Assembly: GCA_034505235.1 (NCBI GenBank)
Contig: JAPDQY010000184.1
Coordinates: forward strand, 1-9,605
Source of the DNA: Coneutiohabitans thermophilus
Lineage (GTDB): Bacteria > Zhuqueibacterota > Zhuqueibacteria > Zhuqueibacterales > Zhuqueibacteraceae
Direction: 5' to 3'
DNA: 9,605 nucleotides
Every line of letters starts with the position of its first letter. Position 1 is the first letter of the stretch. Below, in pieces: positions 1-7,223 of this stretch. The notes beneath the pieces were generated by a model, which saw only the letters and a list, made by a program, of their open reading frames with translations, was not told the DNA's origin and did no database searches. The translations under genes and the position numbers were made by a program.

Positions 1-527
1 ACGCCCAGGGCAGTGCCGGCACTGCTGATCAAATCCTGCCGCATGCCCTTGAGGGCGGCGCCAAAGGACAGGCGGTTGTCGAGCAGATAGATGTAATTGC
101 CGTACCCCAGCGTCAGCAGCAGATCGCTGCTGCTGAAATCACCGGTGAGGGGTGAGAAATCATCAGCCAGCGCCACAATGTCACCTTCGTTGAAATAACC
201 GAAACCCAGCCCGAAGGTGCCGTAGCGGGTGGGCAGCGCCCCTTCCAGGGCACCCTGATAGGTGTCATCGATCCATCGATGAAAATGCAGTGACAGCGAC
301 GCGTTGCTCAGGCTGCCGAGACCGCCGACGTTGTAGCGCATGACGCTGAGATCGTTCGCGAGCGCCGTAAACGCCTCGCCCATGGCCACCTGGCGGGCAT
401 AGGGGCTGATGCGCAGCATCGGCGCGGCATATTGCCCGGCCACCTGCGCCTGTGCCAGCGCGGCGGCAGTCAGCACGAGCAACGTGGCGATTCCCGCACG
501 ACGTGAAGGAAAGGGGATATGATTCAT
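1..527 (-). CDS. PorV/PorQ-like outer-membrane barrel protein (partial, C-terminus off window)
   Basis: About 175 residues are visible, open from an ATG at 527 to the window edge. Residues 11-27 form a hydrophobic signal peptide ending Ala-Gln-Ala, so cleavage after residue 27 is likely. The mature start carries the pattern ISPYARQVAMGEAF (40-53) followed by an AND motif. This matches the ISPxARxxxMGxA...xxD block at the start of PorV/PorQ (UPF0164) proteins. Alternating polar/hydrophobic, Gly- and aromatic-rich strands follow, as in an outer-membrane beta-barrel. The family usually runs to about 300-400 residues, so roughly half is missing. PorV is the outer-membrane shuttle of the type IX secretion system, while other family members have no assigned role. 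The gene lies 62 bp downstream of the exoprotein gene on the same strand, with an AGGA Shine-Dalgarno 8 nt before the ATG (536-539), so it is probably co-transcribed. The family call is fairly secure; PorV itself versus another paralog is undecided. Confidence 0.75.
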   Translation of the reverse strand, partial: MNHIPFPSRRAGIATLLVLTAAALAQAQVAGQYAAPMLRISPYARQVAMGEAFTALANDLSVMRYNVGGLGSLSNASLSLHFHRWIDDTYQGALEGALPTRYGTFGLGFGYFNEGDIVALADDFSPLTGDFSSSDLLLTLGYGNYIYLLDNRLSFGAALKGMRQDLISSAGTALG

Positions 528-589
528 AAGAGTGATCCTGCTGGTCGTCGTCACAAAATCAGGAATGCATGAACGATGGCATCCAGCCG
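528..589 (-). other. Short intergenic spacer inside the exoprotein-PorV-like operon
   Basis: The 62-bp gap between the exoprotein stop (TAA, 592-590) and the ATG at 527. I see no hairpin with a T-tract and no convincing promoter. The only recognisable element is AGGA at 536-539, placed 8 nt before the ATG, which supports that start. The short gap and missing terminator support co-transcription. Confidence 0.5.
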
Positions 590-3520
590 TTAGTGAATGA
601 GCACAAATTTGAGCAACCGCACGTCACCACCCTCGAGGCCGCGGGGCTGCTGGGTGAGGCGAACATGCACCCTGGCGAAATAAGTTCCGCTTGCCGCCAG
701 CGTGCCGTTCGCGGTTCGCCGGTTCCACCAGCCGTCGGCGATTACGGCATTATCGGCGGCAGTGATGCTGTTTCTGCCGTTCAGCGAGATCTGCGAGCCG
801 GGAATCACCGCCACCAAATCACCCGCCAGGTTGTAAACCTCGATGCGCTGTATGGTCAGGGTGCCGGTGCGGACGCGCGCGCGCAGCCGAAGCTGGCTGT
901 GCCGGCCGGCTTGAAAGGGATTGGGCGCAATATCCAGGGCAAACGCCTCACTCAACTGATCGACCGGCGGCGTCCCGCTGCGCACCGCTATGGTGTCGGC
1001 GGTGACGTCCCCGGCCACGGCGTCGGTGTACCGTGCGATGATGTCATCGCCACCGGCGGCGCGCAGGCGGAAATCGCGTGCGCCGGTGGGCACACCGGCC
1101 ACTTGCAGGGGCTGGCGGGTGCGAAATTCACCGGCATCCACCGCGGTTTCAAAGAGCAGCACCAGCTCCTGCTCGCCATTCTGCTTGTTCACGAAGACCA
1201 GCGCCTGAATGGAATCGATGGCCGTCGGAGAGAGATTTTGATCGGTTTCGCCGGTCACCCGCAGGTAGAACAAGCCGCCGACGTCGATCGAGTCGATGCG
1301 GGCGCCATCGATGTTTTCGATGCGAATCTGGCCGAAGGAACGCTGAATCACGCGCGCAGAGTCCCGGCTGACATCGGTGTTGTCGTCGGGATCCACATAG
1401 CGCACGATCAGGACGTCACGGTCCTTCACCTCCAGCGTGTCATTGTTGCGGCGCGAGGCATTGAAGGCCACCGGCAGGCCGCCGCGAAATTCCGCAAAAT
1501 TGCGCGGGTTCACGCGCAGCACCACGCGCGCCGAATCCTCGCTGAGCGTGCTGAACACCTGCACCGCCACGGTGTCGCGTGCCCCCGACGCGGGTGCCAG
1601 CGTGGGATCCTGCACGGAAATAAAAATGCTGTCGCTCGGCGCGTTGGCAAATTTGTACAGCTCCACCGGTGCGAATTTCGCATCCGTGAAGCGCGTGATC
1701 GAGGGGCCCCTGGCCATCACGGCATATACCAGCCGCCAGCTCTCCAGCACCGGCGTATTTGCCATCACAAAAGGCGAGGAGGTGCGCAGCGTGGCGCGCA
1801 GCCGCAGTTGCTGCCTGCCGCGCAAACCCGGCACCCGCGCCGACAGGCTCGCAATCGGTTCCTCGGCATCCGTGAAGGATGCCAACACCGCATTGTTTTG
1901 CGCGTTGATCAACTCGACGGTGATGCCCTGCCCCTGATGCGGAAACGCCAGCACCCGCCAATCGGTGATGACTTTGTCCGCCGAGTCTTTGATGACTTTG
2001 GAGAGCAGCACGCCGGGCGTTTCATAACGGATGAAATGCGCAGTGGCACCAATCCTGGTCAACAGCGGAGTGCGCAGCGGGCTGGTGGTTTCGAGCCGCA
2101 CCAGAAACTGGAAGAGGCTGTCACCGTTCTGTTCATGAATCGGGTTGATGGCGGAGCGGCGGTTGTCATAGTAGTCTGTCTGGCTGGTGGGGCCAAAAAA
2201 GGGCCGGGTGAGAAGATCGCTGCGGCTGTTGGAGGAACGCATCTTCAAGCGCAGGCGCGTGCCTTCGCGCCCGGCGGTTCCCAAATCCTCGCCCTCCCAA
2301 AACAGGGAGTCAAAATCGACGGAACGGCCAAAGGAAAAAATTTGTGAGATGACCGAGTCCGTGGTGACATAGGCCAGCCGGCGCGGCACCACGTCGGTGC
2401 CGTTGCTGCGATATGCCGCCAGCGTGCGGTTGTTGGCGATGCGATCGGCGTCGGTCAGGCTGCGCAATGGGCTTTCAAAACGGAAAGCGATGCCGCCGGT
2501 GCGGGTGACCTCGATCAGGCGGTCGTTGCCCGCGTCACAAATGAGCACATTGCCGTTGTCCAGAAGATCGGCATCGTTCGGCCGGGTCAGTCCGGCCAAC
2601 GAGCTCACCGGGCTGCCGGTGCCGAATTGAAAAACGCGGGTCAGCGTGCTGCCGGTGCGCCGCACCAGCACGACGCGATGATTGCCCTGATCGGTGACGA
2701 GATACAGGCTGGGATCATTGCGATCGACTTCGATATCCACCGGTGTGCGAAAGCTCTCGCCACTCAAAACCGTCACGCCGGCGTCGCCCGGCACGGTCAG
2801 ATCGACCGCGAGCAAACGGTCATTGCCGGTATCGCAAATGATGACTTGATTGAGATTGCCGGGAACCGCCACGGCGTCCGAGGGCCGCAGCAGCTTCAGC
2901 GCCTGACTGGTGGCGTTGTATTCCCATACGAGGGTGGGGCCGCCCTCCAGATCATATTTCACCACGTGCCCGGCGCCGTCGGCGTCATCACTGCCGGTGA
3001 CGATGACCTTCGAGCGGCCGCCCTCCACGAAGGCATGGGCATCCGCCGGCGTGAATGTCAGATCGATCTGCAGGCCGACATCGCCGGCACCCGGGCTGCT
3101 CTCATTGCTGTTGTAGGTGAAGACCGATTTCGTCCCCGCGTCGGTGACCAGATAGAAATTGGGATTGGCGGGATAGACGTCGATATCCACCACGGTTTTG
3201 ACCGCCTTCCTGCCAATATAACCGGCTTCGATGCCGCGGAGAAACATCCGGAAATCCGAGCCGGTGCTGAGGGTGGAATCGATGGTGAGCAGGGAAACCT
3301 GGCCGGTGTCGGCCCCTGAAATCCCGGTGGGGCGCAACACCAGGTTGCTGGTCGCCTCGATGCGATCGCGATTGCGAAAGTCATCGCGCCATTCGCGCTC
3401 CTGCTGCTGCGCGAAACCGGCGCCCGCCAGGCAGGAAAGCCATGCCAGAAGAACGAGGCAACTCCTCATGCCCTGGCTTTGCGGCGACGCAAAGCATGAT
3501 GAATCAGATCCCTTTTGCAT
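590..3520 (-). CDS. Large secreted beta-propeller (NHL-like) exoprotein with T9SS-type C-terminal sorting domain
   Basis: A 976-residue protein that is probably exported to the cell surface. Its N-terminus is a signal peptide: hydrophobic residues 21-37 end in Gly-Phe-Ala before Gln-Gln-Gln. Residues ~105-395 hold NHL-like propeller blades, with repeats of the type ICDTGNDRLLAVD (228-240), LVTDQGNHRVVLV (274-286) and ICDAGNDRLIEV (327-338). Residues ~396-600 look like two beta-sandwich modules, and ~647-725 and ~766-848 look like a tandem pair of Ig-like repeats. The end (~862-976) has the layout of a type A T9SS/FlgD-Ig tail: APNPF (865-869), IEVYNLAGDLV (893-903), W-x-RTANG, SGTYFARV (944-951), and a final KFVLIH. 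The ATG at 3520 is chosen because TAAGAGGA lies 10 nt upstream. The ATG at 3469 (Met18) would give a more compact signal peptide but has no properly spaced Shine-Dalgarno. The ligand or enzymatic role is unknown; a surface-binding or structural role is inferred. It probably forms an operon with the downstream PorV-like gene. Confidence 0.82.
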   Translation of the reverse strand: MQKGSDSSCFASPQSQGMRSCLVLLAWLSCLAGAGFAQQQEREWRDDFRNRDRIEATSNLVLRPTGISGADTGQVSLLTIDSTLSTGSDFRMFLRGIEAGYIGRKAVKTVVDIDVYPANPNFYLVTDAGTKSVFTYNSNESSPGAGDVGLQIDLTFTPADAHAFVEGGRSKVIVTGSDDADGAGHVVKYDLEGGPTLVWEYNATSQALKLLRPSDAVAVPGNLNQVIICDTGNDRLLAVDLTVPGDAGVTVLSGESFRTPVDIEVDRNDPSLYLVTDQGNHRVVLVRRTGSTLTRVFQFGTGSPVSSLAGLTRPNDADLLDNGNVLICDAGNDRLIEVTRTGGIAFRFESPLRSLTDADRIANNRTLAAYRSNGTDVVPRRLAYVTTDSVISQIFSFGRSVDFDSLFWEGEDLGTAGREGTRLRLKMRSSNSRSDLLTRPFFGPTSQTDYYDNRRSAINPIHEQNGDSLFQFLVRLETTSPLRTPLLTRIGATAHFIRYETPGVLLSKVIKDSADKVITDWRVLAFPHQGQGITVELINAQNNAVLASFTDAEEPIASLSARVPGLRGRQQLRLRATLRTSSPFVMANTPVLESWRLVYAVMARGPSITRFTDAKFAPVELYKFANAPSDSIFISVQDPTLAPASGARDTVAVQVFSTLSEDSARVVLRVNPRNFAEFRGGLPVAFNASRRNNDTLEVKDRDVLIVRYVDPDDNTDVSRDSARVIQRSFGQIRIENIDGARIDSIDVGGLFYLRVTGETDQNLSPTAIDSIQALVFVNKQNGEQELVLLFETAVDAGEFRTRQPLQVAGVPTGARDFRLRAAGGDDIIARYTDAVAGDVTADTIAVRSGTPPVDQLSEAFALDIAPNPFQAGRHSQLRLRARVRTGTLTIQRIEVYNLAGDLVAVIPGSQISLNGRNSITAADNAVIADGWWNRRTANGTLAASGTYFARVHVRLTQQPRGLEGGDVRLLKFVLIH

Positions 3521-3530
3521 GCGCGGATCA

Positions 3531-3538
3531 TCCTCTTA
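3531..3538 (-). promoter_or_regulatory. Ribosome binding site deciding the exoprotein start
   Basis: The minus strand reads TAAGAGGA here, 10 nt before the ATG at 3520. This is the best Shine-Dalgarno match near either candidate start. The alternative ATG at 3469 has only CAGGG one base away, which is too close to work. The site therefore favours the longer protein with an extended signal-peptide n-region. Confidence 0.6.
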
Positions 3539-3674
3539 AATGATTCGAATATGAATGGCTTTCAAACTGGAGCAGTCTGTTTTGAGATTCCCTTCACCCA
3601 AAACTGCAAGCGGAGACGGAGTGGCGGCTTTCTGCCTGCTCACCCGGAGGCGAGAGCACATAGCGGGATGACCT

Positions 3675-3707
3675 TGATCAGCGCTGTTGGCGTCATGCGG
3701 CTGATCA
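3675..3707 (-). other. Leader hairpin in the exoprotein 5' UTR
   Basis: A perfect 8-bp inverted repeat (TGATCAGC at 3675-3682, GCTGATCA at 3700-3707) flanks 17 bases. The stem can be extended by two G-C pairs if one G is bulged. It lies in the ~245-nt leader predicted from the promoter at 3773-3800, about 155 nt before the start codon. It may be an RNA structure or, because TGATCA is itself palindromic, a protein-binding half-site pair. I recognise no riboswitch class in it. Confidence 0.35.
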
Positions 3708-3772
3708 TGCCAGACACTGGAACGCTGCACGAACTGGTGGCGGGACTATTTTTTGTGCAGTCAACTGGCACC

Positions 3773-3800
3773 AGTATAATGTTTTTTTGGCGAATGTCAA
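3773..3800 (-). promoter_or_regulatory. Sigma70-type promoter for the exoprotein/PorV-like operon
   Basis: The minus strand has a perfect -35 box TTGACA (3800-3795), a 16-nt spacer containing an A-tract, and a -10 box TATACT (3778-3773) that matches TATAAT at five of six positions. It is the best promoter match I found in the window. The helicase stop codon TGA (3799-3797) lies inside the -35 box, so the promoter begins exactly where the upstream gene ends. Transcription would start near 3766, leaving a leader of about 245 nt before the exoprotein ATG. The form is E. coli-like rather than the TTTG/TAnnTTTG form of Bacteroides. Confidence 0.65.
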
Positions 3801-6121
3801 CTGTTTTCTTGCCACTGCCCCATGGCCAGGAGCTGCAGGGCCACTTGCTTGCCGTGCTCTCCCACCTCCAGCATCGGACCGACGCAGCTCGGACAACCGT
3901 CTTCACAGCCGCACTGGCTCACCAGCTCGCGCGCTGCCGCCAGCAACTCTGCGTGCATGCCGAACAGGCGTTTACTGAAGCCCACGCCACCGGGGTGATT
4001 GTCATAAATGAAAATCGTCGGGCGCTGGGTGAGCAGGGCACGCGCCATCGGCACGGCGCGAATATCTCGGCTGTCGCACAGCAGAAACACCGCCGCGACG
4101 CCATGCAACGCATGCGCCGCGGCCTTCAGCCCGTCACCCAAAGTCGACTCCGCAAGCCCCAGGCGCTGCGCCATCTCCGCCGGCAATTCCCACCAATACG
4201 CCGTGGTGTGCATGCTGATCTCCGGCAATTCCACCGGGCCATAGCCAATGTTCTCGTGCGATCCAAACTTGAGCTTCTTGAATTTCGTCGTCTGGCAGTT
4301 GACGTTCACTTCGCCGTGCGCGATCTTCATGGCCCCGCCGTCCGCCGGTGCGCCGGCAGCCGTTCTCTCCTCGAACACTTCCAGCACATGAATGCTGGTA
4401 TCGGTGTGGGCGTCGGTGTAGTAATCCACCGCCACCTGGCGAACATAGGCCTTGCGGCGCTCCCAATCCAGCTTGTCCACGTGATACTGCCGGCCCTCGT
4501 GAATGTAGATGGCGTCGTCATGCAGCATGACCGGCGCATCGAGCAGGTTCACCTCGCCGATGACACGCTCGTTGTCGGTGGTGTCGATGATGATGACATT
4601 CTCCGGTGCCGCACTGCGCAGACTCACCGCCTCGGCGGGATAGGCGTCGGTCATCCAATGCCAGCGGCCCGCGCTGTGATGCAGCACCTTGTTCTCCTCG
4701 AGATACTCCAAAATCTCGGGCGTGGCATCGACGACGTTCCGGCCATGGCCGAACTTCTCGCCGTCTTGAAAGGGCAGTTCGAAGGCGGCGCATTTGAGAT
4801 GGCTCATCAGGATGACGAGATTGTTGGGGTCGACGATGCCGGCCTCGGGCGGGCGTTCGAAGAAATAAGCGGGATGGTTGATCATGTATTGATCGAGCGG
4901 GCTGCTGGAGGCGATCATGATTGCGACCGCGGACTCGGAACGCCGGCCGGCGCGGCCCGCCTGCTGCCAGGCGCTCGCAATGCTGCCGGGATAACCCACC
5001 ATCACGCAGGCCGTAAGCTGGCCGATATCAATGCCAAGCTCCAGCGCGTTGGTGGACACCACTCCCAGCACCTCCCCGCTGCGCAGACCGGCCTCGATGG
5101 CGCGGCGCTCGGTGGGCAGATAACCGCCGCGATACCCCCGAATCAGCCGCGCCGGGCGCTGTTGCGCCGTCATCGCCTGCTTGAGATAGGTCACCAAAAT
5201 TTCCACGCGCAAGCGGCTGCGCGCGAACACGATGGTCTGAATGTTGTTGGCGAGAAACCGCATCGCCAGGCTGCGCGCTTCCTTCACCGACGAACGCCGG
5301 ATGCCCAGCTCGCGATTGACCACCGGCGGGTTGTAGAGGATGAAATGCTTCTCCCCGCGCGGCGCGCCGTTGTTGTCCACCACTTCCACTTCCTGGGAGA
5401 TGATTTGCTCGGCCAGCTCTTTGGGATTGGCGATGGTGGCTGAGCAGCAAATGAACTGCGGCCGCGCGCCGTAAAAGTCCGCAATCCGCCGCAGCCGCCG
5501 GATCACATTGGCGAGATGACTGCCGAAAACCCCGCGATAGTGGTGCAGCTCATCGATGACGACATAACGCAAATTCTCGAACAGCTTGATCCATTTGGTG
5601 TGATGCGGCAGGATGCCCTGATGCAACATGTCGGGATTGGTGACCACAATATGGCCGGAGCTGCGGATCGCCTGGCGCGCCGACTGCGGGGTGTCGCCGT
5701 CGAACGTGTAAGTCTTAAGGTCGAAACTGATCTGATCACCGAGCCGGGTGACAAGGTCATGCAGCTCGGCGACCTGATCTTGCGACAGGGCTTTGGTGGG
5801 AAAAAGATAAAGCGCGCGCGCCTGCGGGTCATTGAGCACGCGATGCAACACCGGAATGTTGTAACACAACGTCTTGCCGGAGGCGGTGGGCGTCACCACC
5901 ACCACATTTTTGCCCGCGGCGACCCTGGCAATTGCCTCGGCTTGATGGCTGTACAATCGCGTGATGCCGTGGCGTCGCAGTGCCTCGGCCAGAGCCGGAG
6001 GCAGCGCAGCCGGCAAATCGGCCCATTGCGCCGGCCGCGGTGGCAGCGTGCGCCAATGGGTGACGTTGCGCATGAAGTCCGGCTCGGCGCGCAACTGATC
6101 GAGAACTTGCAGGAGGTTCAT
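3797..6121 (-). CDS. mrfA: MrfA/YprA-family superfamily 2 DNA helicase with DUF1998 (MZB) four-cysteine domain
   Basis: A 774-residue ATP-dependent DNA helicase, close in size to B. subtilis MrfA (YprA, about 750 residues). That enzyme is a 3'-5' helicase acting in repair of mitomycin C damage and is related to eukaryotic Hrq1. Motifs appear in order: Q-motif-like YSHQAEAI (57-64), Walker A TPTASGKT (77-84), motif Ia FPTKALSQDQ (107-116), TNPDMLH (161-167), DELH Walker B (190-193) followed by HYRGVFGSH, SAT (227-229), TNALELGID (357-365) and motif VI QQAGRAGRR (386-394). The C-terminal DUF1998/MZB part contains the four metal-binding cysteines Cys737, 739, 743 and 746 (CGCEDGCPSC). All key residues are intact. 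The ATG at 6121 fits the family N-terminus, though no clear Shine-Dalgarno precedes it. The exonuclease partner MrfB is not adjacent. The gene probably acts independently of its neighbours. Its TGA lies within the -35 box of the next operon. The family is secure; the repair role is inferred from B. subtilis. Confidence 0.9.
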   Translation of the reverse strand: MNLLQVLDQLRAEPDFMRNVTHWRTLPPRPAQWADLPAALPPALAEALRRHGITRLYSHQAEAIARVAAGKNVVVVTPTASGKTLCYNIPVLHRVLNDPQARALYLFPTKALSQDQVAELHDLVTRLGDQISFDLKTYTFDGDTPQSARQAIRSSGHIVVTNPDMLHQGILPHHTKWIKLFENLRYVVIDELHHYRGVFGSHLANVIRRLRRIADFYGARPQFICCSATIANPKELAEQIISQEVEVVDNNGAPRGEKHFILYNPPVVNRELGIRRSSVKEARSLAMRFLANNIQTIVFARSRLRVEILVTYLKQAMTAQQRPARLIRGYRGGYLPTERRAIEAGLRSGEVLGVVSTNALELGIDIGQLTACVMVGYPGSIASAWQQAGRAGRRSESAVAIMIASSSPLDQYMINHPAYFFERPPEAGIVDPNNLVILMSHLKCAAFELPFQDGEKFGHGRNVVDATPEILEYLEENKVLHHSAGRWHWMTDAYPAEAVSLRSAAPENVIIIDTTDNERVIGEVNLLDAPVMLHDDAIYIHEGRQYHVDKLDWERRKAYVRQVAVDYYTDAHTDTSIHVLEVFEERTAAGAPADGGAMKIAHGEVNVNCQTTKFKKLKFGSHENIGYGPVELPEISMHTTAYWWELPAEMAQRLGLAESTLGDGLKAAAHALHGVAAVFLLCDSRDIRAVPMARALLTQRPTIFIYDNHPGGVGFSKRLFGMHAELLAAARELVSQCGCEDGCPSCVGPMLEVGEHGKQVALQLLAMGQWQENS

Positions 6122-6209
6122 TGGAATTGCCGGATGCTTCAGACTCGTTGTACTCGGATTGGAATGTCAGGCCGCTCCTCCGGCGCTGTTTCTGCTAAAC
6201 GCCGGGTTC

Positions 6210-6225
6210 CCTGAAAAATTTCAGG
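6210..6225. promoter_or_regulatory. Perfect palindrome upstream of the helicase (possible operator)
   Basis: CCTGAAAAATTTCAGG has 7-base arms (CCTGAAA/TTTCAGG) around a 2-base centre. It lies 89-104 nt before the helicase ATG. Dyads of this size are typical of repressor binding sites. No U-tract follows on either strand, and the loop is too short for a stable terminator. It is not the standard E. coli (CTGT-N8-ACAG) or B. subtilis LexA box. No convincing sigma70 promoter was found next to it, so its role is open. Confidence 0.35.
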
Positions 6226-6273
6226 CGCGCGGCACCTCCCCACCGCCGGCGCGTGCAGCCCGCCCCAATGCCG

Positions 6274-6308
6274 GCCATCAGTCCCGCAACACCGGCGCGA
6301 CTGATGGC
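6274..6308 (-). terminator. Stem-loop just downstream of the phosphodiesterase gene
   Basis: A perfect 10-bp inverted repeat (GCCATCAGTC at 6274-6283, GACTGATGGC at 6299-6308) is extended by one C-C mismatch and three more G-C pairs, leaving a 7-nt loop. On the minus strand it begins 18 nt after the phosphodiesterase stop codon. That is where a terminator or 3'-end stabilising hairpin would be expected. There is no T-tract after it, so it does not qualify as a classic intrinsic terminator. Confidence 0.5.
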
Positions 6309-6326
6309 GGGATCCGTCATGGCTTC

Positions 6327-7175
6327 TCACTGCGCCTGCGCGCGCAAAACCTCGCTCAAACGATCGGGATAATTCGTGATGATCGCCTCGACGCCCAAAG
6401 CGATCAGCCGCGTCATAAGGGCCTTGTCGTTGACTGTCCACACGTGCACCGCCTTGCCGGCAGTGCGGGCCTTGCGCATGAACTCCTCATTCACCAGGCT
6501 GTAATGCGCACTCAAAACCTCAACCGGCGCGGTGAAAACCGTTTCGTGCAATTCGCGCGGCCCGAAAATGTAGCCCACCCGCAGCTCGGGCGCAAGCTGC
6601 TTGATTTCGTCCGCCACCGCATGGCCGAAGGAGGTGATGAGACCATCCTGCACAAAATTTTCACGCCGGATCGTGTCCACCACCAATTGCGCGATGTTGC
6701 GTTCGTGGCCGTGCAATTTCACTTCAATATTCAGCTTGATTTTGCCGCGCACAAGCGCTATCGTCTGGGCCAGCGTCGGCAGCGGCTCGCCGGCAAACGC
6801 GGCACTGAACCAGCGGCCGGCATCGAGCGTCTGCAATTCCGCTGCGCGCTTTTGCCAGAGCAGACCGCTGCCGTTGGTGGTGCGGCGGAGCGAATCGTCA
6901 TGCAGCAGGACAAGCTGGTCATCGGCAGTTTGCTGCACGTCGATTTCCACCATCTGTGCCCCCATCGCCATCGCCAGACGAATCGCGGCCAGGGTGTTTT
7001 CCGGCGCGTGTCCGGAGGCCCCGCGATGGCCGCAGTTGATCACGCTTTGTGGAGTGATTGACATTTCCTTTTCCTGTGCCTGAAGGGTGACGGCCAGACC
7101 CGTAAGAATCGCCCACACCGCAGAAAGTGACGCAAGATGGCCGGCAGCCACGGACAGCAGATTCATGCGGAGCAT
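6327..7175 (-). CDS. Secreted glycerophosphodiester phosphodiesterase (GDPD/UgpQ family)
   Basis: A 282-residue enzyme expected to hydrolyse glycerophosphodiesters to glycerol 3-phosphate and an alcohol. It has a hydrophobic signal peptide (about residues 5-32, ending near Leu-Gln-Ala), so it should act in the periplasm. The catalytic GDPD barrel is complete: HRGASGHAPENT (50-61) with the first catalytic His and Glu59, then VEIDVQQTADDQLVLLHDD (76-94) with metal ligands Glu77 and Asp79 and the second catalytic His92, 42 residues after the first. NIEVK (149-153) and VHVWTVND (244-251) complete the fold. The ATG at 7175 is chosen because GGGGAG (7188-7183) sits 7 nt before it and the signal peptide follows at once. 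In-frame ATGs at 7193 and 7190 and a TTG at 7211 lack such a site. The gene is divergent from the TonB-anchored gene and is followed by a hairpin and 205 bp of spacer before the helicase. Phospholipid headgroup salvage is the probable role; the substrate is unknown. Confidence 0.88.
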   Translation of the reverse strand: MLRMNLLSVAAGHLASLSAVWAILTGLAVTLQAQEKEMSITPQSVINCGHRGASGHAPENTLAAIRLAMAMGAQMVEIDVQQTADDQLVLLHDDSLRRTTNGSGLLWQKRAAELQTLDAGRWFSAAFAGEPLPTLAQTIALVRGKIKLNIEVKLHGHERNIAQLVVDTIRRENFVQDGLITSFGHAVADEIKQLAPELRVGYIFGPRELHETVFTAPVEVLSAHYSLVNEEFMRKARTAGKAVHVWTVNDKALMTRLIALGVEAIITNYPDRLSEVLRAQAQ

Positions 7176-7182
7176 GGCTGGT

Positions 7183-7188
7183 CTCCCC
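7183..7188 (-). promoter_or_regulatory. Ribosome binding site deciding the phosphodiesterase start
   Basis: GGGGAG on the minus strand lies 7 nt before the ATG at 7175. It overlaps the other candidate ATGs (7193, 7190), which themselves have no purine-rich site at the right distance. A consensus -35 hexamer TTGACA lies further upstream on the same strand (7230-7225), but its partner -10 region is poor, so I do not call a promoter. Confidence 0.55.
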
Positions 7189-7223
7189 ATCATTGTGTTT
7201 TCATCCGGCAATTCCCCACGAAG

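Noticed and set aside
569..2347. 592-residue plus-strand open frame antisense to the exoprotein
   Set aside because: It mirrors the exoprotein reading frame. Its translation is His/Arg/Gly-rich with no signal peptide or known motif, typical of antisense frames in GC-rich genes.
3536..3730. 64-codon minus-strand frame in the exoprotein leader
   Set aside because: It starts with GTG, has no Shine-Dalgarno, and its composition is not protein-like; more likely untranslated leader.
3775..3780. Perfect TATAAT on the plus strand
   Set aside because: The only -35 candidate at correct spacing is TTGTGC, and no plus-strand gene follows. It is a by-product of the minus-strand -10 region.
3515..5443. 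642-residue plus-strand open frame antisense to the helicase
   Set aside because: The opposite strand encodes a helicase with every motif intact. This frame has low-complexity His/Arg/Gln composition and no recognisable domain.
6159..7061. 300-residue plus-strand frame opposite the phosphodiesterase
   Set aside because: It lies opposite an intact GDPD enzyme with all catalytic residues, and the translation has no coherent fold signature.
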